A stretch of DNA of 64,000 nucleotides from Chimonanthus salicifolius (lineage: Eukaryota; Streptophyta; Magnoliopsida; Laurales; Calycanthaceae), in contig CM023534.1 of NCBI GenBank assembly GCA_013350335.1, positions 19,487,302 through 19,551,301 of the forward strand, read 5' to 3'. A program made the translations under genes and the position numbers. Below, one piece after another: positions 59,960 to 64,000 of this stretch. Every line of letters starts with the position of its first letter. Position 1 is the first letter of the stretch. Below the pieces are notes generated by a model. It saw only the letters and a program-made list of their open reading frames with translations. It did no database searches and was not told the DNA's origin.

Positions 59960-60055
59960 TAACCGGTGTGTAGATTGGAAGGTTTGCACATATCTGCGGG
60001 ATTAGTCACACCTCCAATGTGGGTGGGGATACCTATGTTATCCAAAAAAAAAAAA
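59960..60055 (+). mobile_element. Possible 3' tail of a non-LTR element
   Basis: 'gcgggattagtcacacctcc' and 'gtgggtggggatacc' are followed by a run of 13 A at about 60042-60055. This layout resembles the poly(A) 3' ends of plant LINE/SINE copies. The body upstream is not recognisable. Confidence 0.3.
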
Positions 60056-60645
60056 AGTCATATAAATAGAGGCCTTAGGCATGTACATAGAGCATTCCAA
60101 GTTCAATTCAATTGCTTTGTGCAAAGTTTAAGTTCTCTCCTTTTTGTGGTGAATTTTAGTTTGCTTCTAGTTTTGATTTTGCTTAAGTATTTCTTAGCGT
60201 TCTAGTTCTAGTTTGCTCACCTTAGGCGAATTGCCTTCCAGTTCTTTGAATTGAGTTTAAGAAATTCAATTCTAGTATGCTAAAACTAGAACGCCAACGG
60301 TTTAAAGGCTTGTTGCATACGCTAAATGCAATCGAGAATGCCAGCGAAAATGGTATAGTTAGGATTTGTTTATTTTTAGTTTTGCTCGAGGACTCGCTAG
60401 TTTGAAAATTATGGTAGAATATTGTATAGTTATTGTTTATTCACTGGGCATTGGAGCACATCTCTTACATTACAAGAAATCCCTTCTAGTTGGGACTTAG
60501 TGAGGCTTAGAAGCAGAATTAGAATTTGCTAGAGCTCTTAGTTTGAAGACTAGCCATTTTTATTCATTAGAGACAATTAGACGTTTGGATTATTGGTTTG
60601 TTAAGTTGAGACACAATAAGTGTTACATTGAGATTTGGTTTGATT

Positions 60646-61017
60646 GGATTTAAGTCATCGTCTAATTTATGGTTGGCTAAGCCTTCAAGGTTTATTTGAG
60701 GATTTGATTTTTAATTGGTTTGGGCTTCATAATTATAGGTATGTGATTGGTGAAATTAGTTGTGTCTATCTCCATAGAATTTAATTGGTGGTTGTTTAAC
60801 GTGATAAATTCATACAATGTTGATAATGAATCTTACATGGGATTGTGTGATATTCGAACATGGCAACATTATTGAATTATTTCCGCAATTCTGAATATTT
60901 ATTATAAACCACATGAAGTTGAAAAAAAATTGCCATGAAATTCGATGTTTCCATGTTTGGATCGACTTTGACTTGTGTAATACTCTGTTTGTTCCATGGA
61001 AAGGGCGAGGTGTTACA
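60646..61017 (+). repeat. 5' LTR (end part) of the degenerate gypsy element
   Basis: It matches 63657-64000 from 'ggatttaagt' through 'cccatgtttg' with many substitutions (roughly 15% by eye), far more than the LTR pair of the 21.4-33.0 kb element. The insertion is therefore old. Confidence 0.75.
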
Positions 61018-61020
61018 GTA

Positions 61021-61034
61021 TGGTTATCAAAGCT
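61021..61034 (+). other. Decayed primer-binding site
   Basis: TGGTTATCAAAGCT lies four bases after the LTR end and is a mutated form of the TGGTATCAGAGC initiator-Met primer site. Confidence 0.6.
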
Positions 61035-61139
61035 TTGGTTCAACTTTACAGTTGTGAGTAGGTCCAAGATTAGAGAAGTTGAATCATTTTTACCCATGTT
61101 GAGTGAGGGTAGAGACCCTAGGAAGGGTTAGATTTTTTT

Positions 61140-63640
61140 TTTGTGGCTTAGTTGACCTTTTGAACATGTCATTCGAAGTGGTGTTTGGAGTGAAAAGTTT
61201 GTCCTAGAGGAGACACCTTGATGGATAACAAGGTTCAACTGGTTGGCTCATAGATCATTGTTGAGTGTTGTGGGTTAGAGTTAGGACTGGACCACTTGAG
61301 TGAGCCGAATCTGTCAAACTTATGTAGTAGCCATTGGTGGAGTTCAGTTAGAATGTGATCTGTTAGTTTTGGACATTTTTTAGTTTGAAACTATCATAGG
61401 CATGGATTGGATATATGCTTTTAAAGTGACTCTAGATTGTTCTCGGAGACGAGTATCTAGTTGATCACCTGCCAGGAAAGCATTTAATGAGAATTGAGTC
61501 TTTCTCCTAGACCTCTGTATGATTCGTTGGAAGTCGTTTGGTCAAGTGGCCAGTATAGGTTGGGAGAATTTAGAATTTTTAGATGCAAAGATGCTCAAAG
61601 TGGTGTGTGACTATTTGGATGTGTTTCTAGAAAAAGTTGGAGTTGCCACCACATAAAGATGTTGAGTTTGTTATTGATCTACTCCCTGTTACCATCCACC
61701 CCCCAACCCAATTTTTATACATCCATATACAATGGCACCAACTGAGTTGATAGAATTGAAAAGTCAGTTGGACAATCTGACAAATGTTGGTTTTACCCGA
61801 CCAAACACATCACTTTTGAGTTGCACCAACTCTATTTGTGAAGAAAAAGGATGGTTCGATGAGAAATTGTATTGGAAAATATTGGAATTTATTAGTGTAG
61901 TTTGAGAGACAACAAATTTTGTTTGAGTTATGGCGTGCTTTGAGACCCGTAATACTTAGAGTCTTCGAGGTGCACTTACTTGGTGATTTATTTTATTGGT
62001 CTATGTTGACACTACGAAGTTAATTCGTTTAAGACGCATTATGACGTTATGTAAATGCAGATGGTTACATGTACTGAGTTACATTATGGGTTATTGTTGG
62101 ACCATGTGAGATGAGATTGGACTTGAAAGTTTTACCTTTAAGTATGTGTAGGGAATCCAGTATGGCACTATAGTTATGTTGATATTATTTGTAGGTCCAC
62201 ATTAGTATTGTGGATTATTTGCATGCATTTCCATTATGTGAAAGTTATAGTTAGCTAATGAATGATTTTGTTGTGAGAAGTGACGAACACTATAGGAATT
62301 ACCGAGACTGGAGATAGATAACCTTACCATGTCGCGAGTGGTAAAGGTAACCGTGTAGGGACTACCGAAAGTGGAGGTGAAGGTCATGTAGTGTCGTAAC
62401 ATATGGGACAATGGAGTGATCACTGATTGAGTGTGATTTTCTTTGTGGATAGGTTTTTTATTTTTGTGTAAGAGATCACAGCCTATATGCGAAAGTGAGC
62501 AAGTGTGAATTTTGGGTTAAAAGAAGTGTAGTTTCTAGGTCATGTAATTTCAGCCGATGGGTGGTGGTAGATTTTGCTAAGGTCGAGATTGTGCTTAAGC
62601 GGGGAGAGACCGTGCAGTCTGTTTGAAACCCGTAGCTTCTTGGGTTAGGCAGGATAATATATAGAATTATCAAGGACATTTCTAAGCTTGTTGTACCCAT
62701 GACCAAATTGATTAGAAAGGGTGCTAAGTGTGTAGGGCAAGACCTGTTAGAAAGAATTTTTGAATTGAAGAAAAAACTATTAACATCTTCACCTATGTTA
62801 GTAACTCTAGAAAAAGGTTGTGCCTGTGAAGTGTATTGTGATGCTTCCAAAGATGGGCTTCATTGTGTGTTAATACAGAATGATCGAGTTGTGGCTTATA
62901 GTTCAAGACAGTTGAAAGTCCATAAAGAAAATTATCCGACTCATTGGCCGCAGTTGTTTTTGCTTTGAAAATTGGAAGGCACTACTTGTATGGTAAGCAT
63001 TTTGAAGTCTTTGCTAATCATCACAGTCTCAAATATCTGTTTACACAGAAAGATCTTAGTGAGGCATCATAGATGGTTGGAATACTTCGGAGATTTCATT
63101 TTGAAATTTCTTATCATCCCGGTAGAGATAATGTCGTGGTCGATGCCTTGAACCTAAAATCTTGAGGTCTAGTTGCTTGTTTGTTTGGTGACCGTGATTT
63201 GGCAGGTAGCCTTGTGAGGCATCCCAATTTATATGATTTTGTCTTGAAGGCTCAACAGACTGATAATAGTGCCAAAGGTTGGACTGCACGATCTGATGAT
63301 GGATTAATCTTTCAAGGCAGATTGTAGTTGCCCAAGTATGAGCAATGAAGAGAAAAATTACTCAAGCATTTCCATCATACACGTTTTATAGCACATCATA
63401 GTGGTACTAAGATGTACAGAGACATGCATCGCCAGTGTTTGGTGGAGAGCCATTGAAAGGTAAGTTATCCTCTAGATACATTGGACCGTTTGAAGTCTTA
63501 GATAGAGTTGGAGAGGTAGTTTATTAGCTTGCACTTCAACCTCAACTCAACCGAGTCCATAGTGTCTTTCATGTGTCTATACTTCGGAAGTATCGACCGA
63601 AACCTTCTCATGTGTTGAACAGGAAAGATGTGGGCATCAC
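61140..63640 (+). pseudogene. gypsy pol remnant with RT core and integrase core missing
   Basis: Protease tail (IIGMDWIYAFKVTLDCSRR) lies at about 61390-61460. The RT start ([28 protein letters not shown]) is at about 61733-61870. About 600 bp of unrelated sequence replaces the RT core with its FIDD box. The RT end resumes near 62480 (KVSKCEFWV). RNase H ([48 protein letters not shown]) covers 62699-63165. The integrase zinc-binding stub (HHSGTKMYRDMHR) near 63400 jumps directly to the C-terminal RYIGPFEVLDRVGE and RVHSVFHVSMLRKY part, so the catalytic core is deleted. Stops and shifts are frequent. Confidence 0.82.
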
Positions 63641-63656
63641 AGGAGCCTTTAAAGTA

Positions 63657-64000
63657 GGATTTAAGTTGCCGTCTATTTTCTGGTTGGCTAGGTTGAAGCC
63701 TTTAAAATTTATTTAAGATTCGATTTCTATTTGGTTTGGGGCTATATAAGTATGGGTTTGTGATTGGTGAGATTAGTGGTGCCTATCTCCTTAGAATTTA
63801 ATTGGTGGTTGTTGAGATTGATAAGTCCATACAATGTTGATAATGAATCTTAAATGAGATTGTGTAATATTCGAACATGAAAAACTTATTCAATTATTTC
63901 CGTAATTCTGAATATTTATTTTAAATCACGTGAATTATTATTTGTTGAAAAAAAAATCCCATGAAATTCGATGTTCCCATGTTTGTAACGACCTTGACTT
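63657..64000 (+). repeat. 3' LTR of the degenerate gypsy element, incomplete
   Basis: Copy of 60646-60980, cut by the window end. Its own 5' portion is missing, since it joins directly to the integrase C-terminal region. Confidence 0.75.

Larger units (their letters stand above)
60056..64000 (+). mobile_element. Degenerate Ty3/gypsy element, 3' LTR cut by window end
   Basis: 60646-61017 and 63657-64000 are collinear copies of one LTR. The 5' LTR ends GGTGTTACA at 61017 and is followed by a primer-site-like stretch. Between them lie protease, RT, RNase H and integrase remnants in gypsy order. The true 5' LTR start is unknown; a TATAAATAG box near 60062 suggests it reaches at least to about 60 kb. 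Confidence 0.78.

Overview
The window is nuclear DNA of a flowering plant. The evidence is an intronless PLS-class pentatricopeptide repeat (PPR) gene with a DYW-type tail, an eight-exon plant O-fucosyltransferase-family gene with GT-AG introns, and a background made almost entirely of nested plant LTR retrotransposons, MITEs and minisatellites. I cannot name the species from sequence alone. No bacterial features, CRISPR arrays, tRNA or rRNA genes were seen.

Layout. 1-13.6 kb is a nest of Sirevirus-like Ty1/copia DNA on the + strand. A decayed gag-pol element with an extra 3' ORF (890-9473) sits inside an older related LTR. A third related LTR (9724-13647) is itself split by a 1.9 kb solo LTR with a perfect target-site duplication (TSD). 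13.6-16.2 kb holds no gene but has an old minisatellite and a MITE inserted in it. 16.2-18.2 kb carries the PPR gene (- strand). 18.2-21.4 kb is AT-rich DNA ending in a hairpin-forming minisatellite of about 82 bp. 21,430-33,007 is a structurally complete chromovirus-like Ty3/gypsy element (- strand) with two 3.1 kb LTRs and TSD GTAAG. Its pol and gag are broken, and an extra zinc-knuckle ORF lies between the primer-binding site and gag. 33.0-35.0 kb contains a fold-back element.

35.0-42.9 kb is the O-fucosyltransferase-family gene (- strand). All eight coding exons join in frame to 503 codons. Its 3.5 kb last intron contains a dead LINE, which is interrupted by a 986 bp solo LTR. 42.9-47 kb is AT-rich and anonymous. 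47-49.8 kb holds two further Sirevirus-like LTR copies in opposite orientation. 49,871-56,310 looks like a large gypsy-type solo LTR carrying a second nested LTR-like unit, and both are full of minisatellites. 56-60 kb contains small MITEs and duplications. From about 60 kb to the window end is a degenerate Ty3/gypsy element (+ strand) lacking the RT core and integrase core.

Only two host genes look functional. The PPR protein is predicted to work in organelle RNA editing or processing, and the O-fucosyltransferase-family protein in the Golgi on cell-wall glycans or glycoproteins. There is no operon-like relation between them. The main interest lies in the repeats: insertion events supported by TSDs, an unusual accessory zinc-knuckle ORF, nonsense codons that are all TAG, and several minisatellites whose monomers contain dyad symmetry.

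Positions were read by eye, so repeat boundaries may be off by a few bases. Percent identities are estimates.
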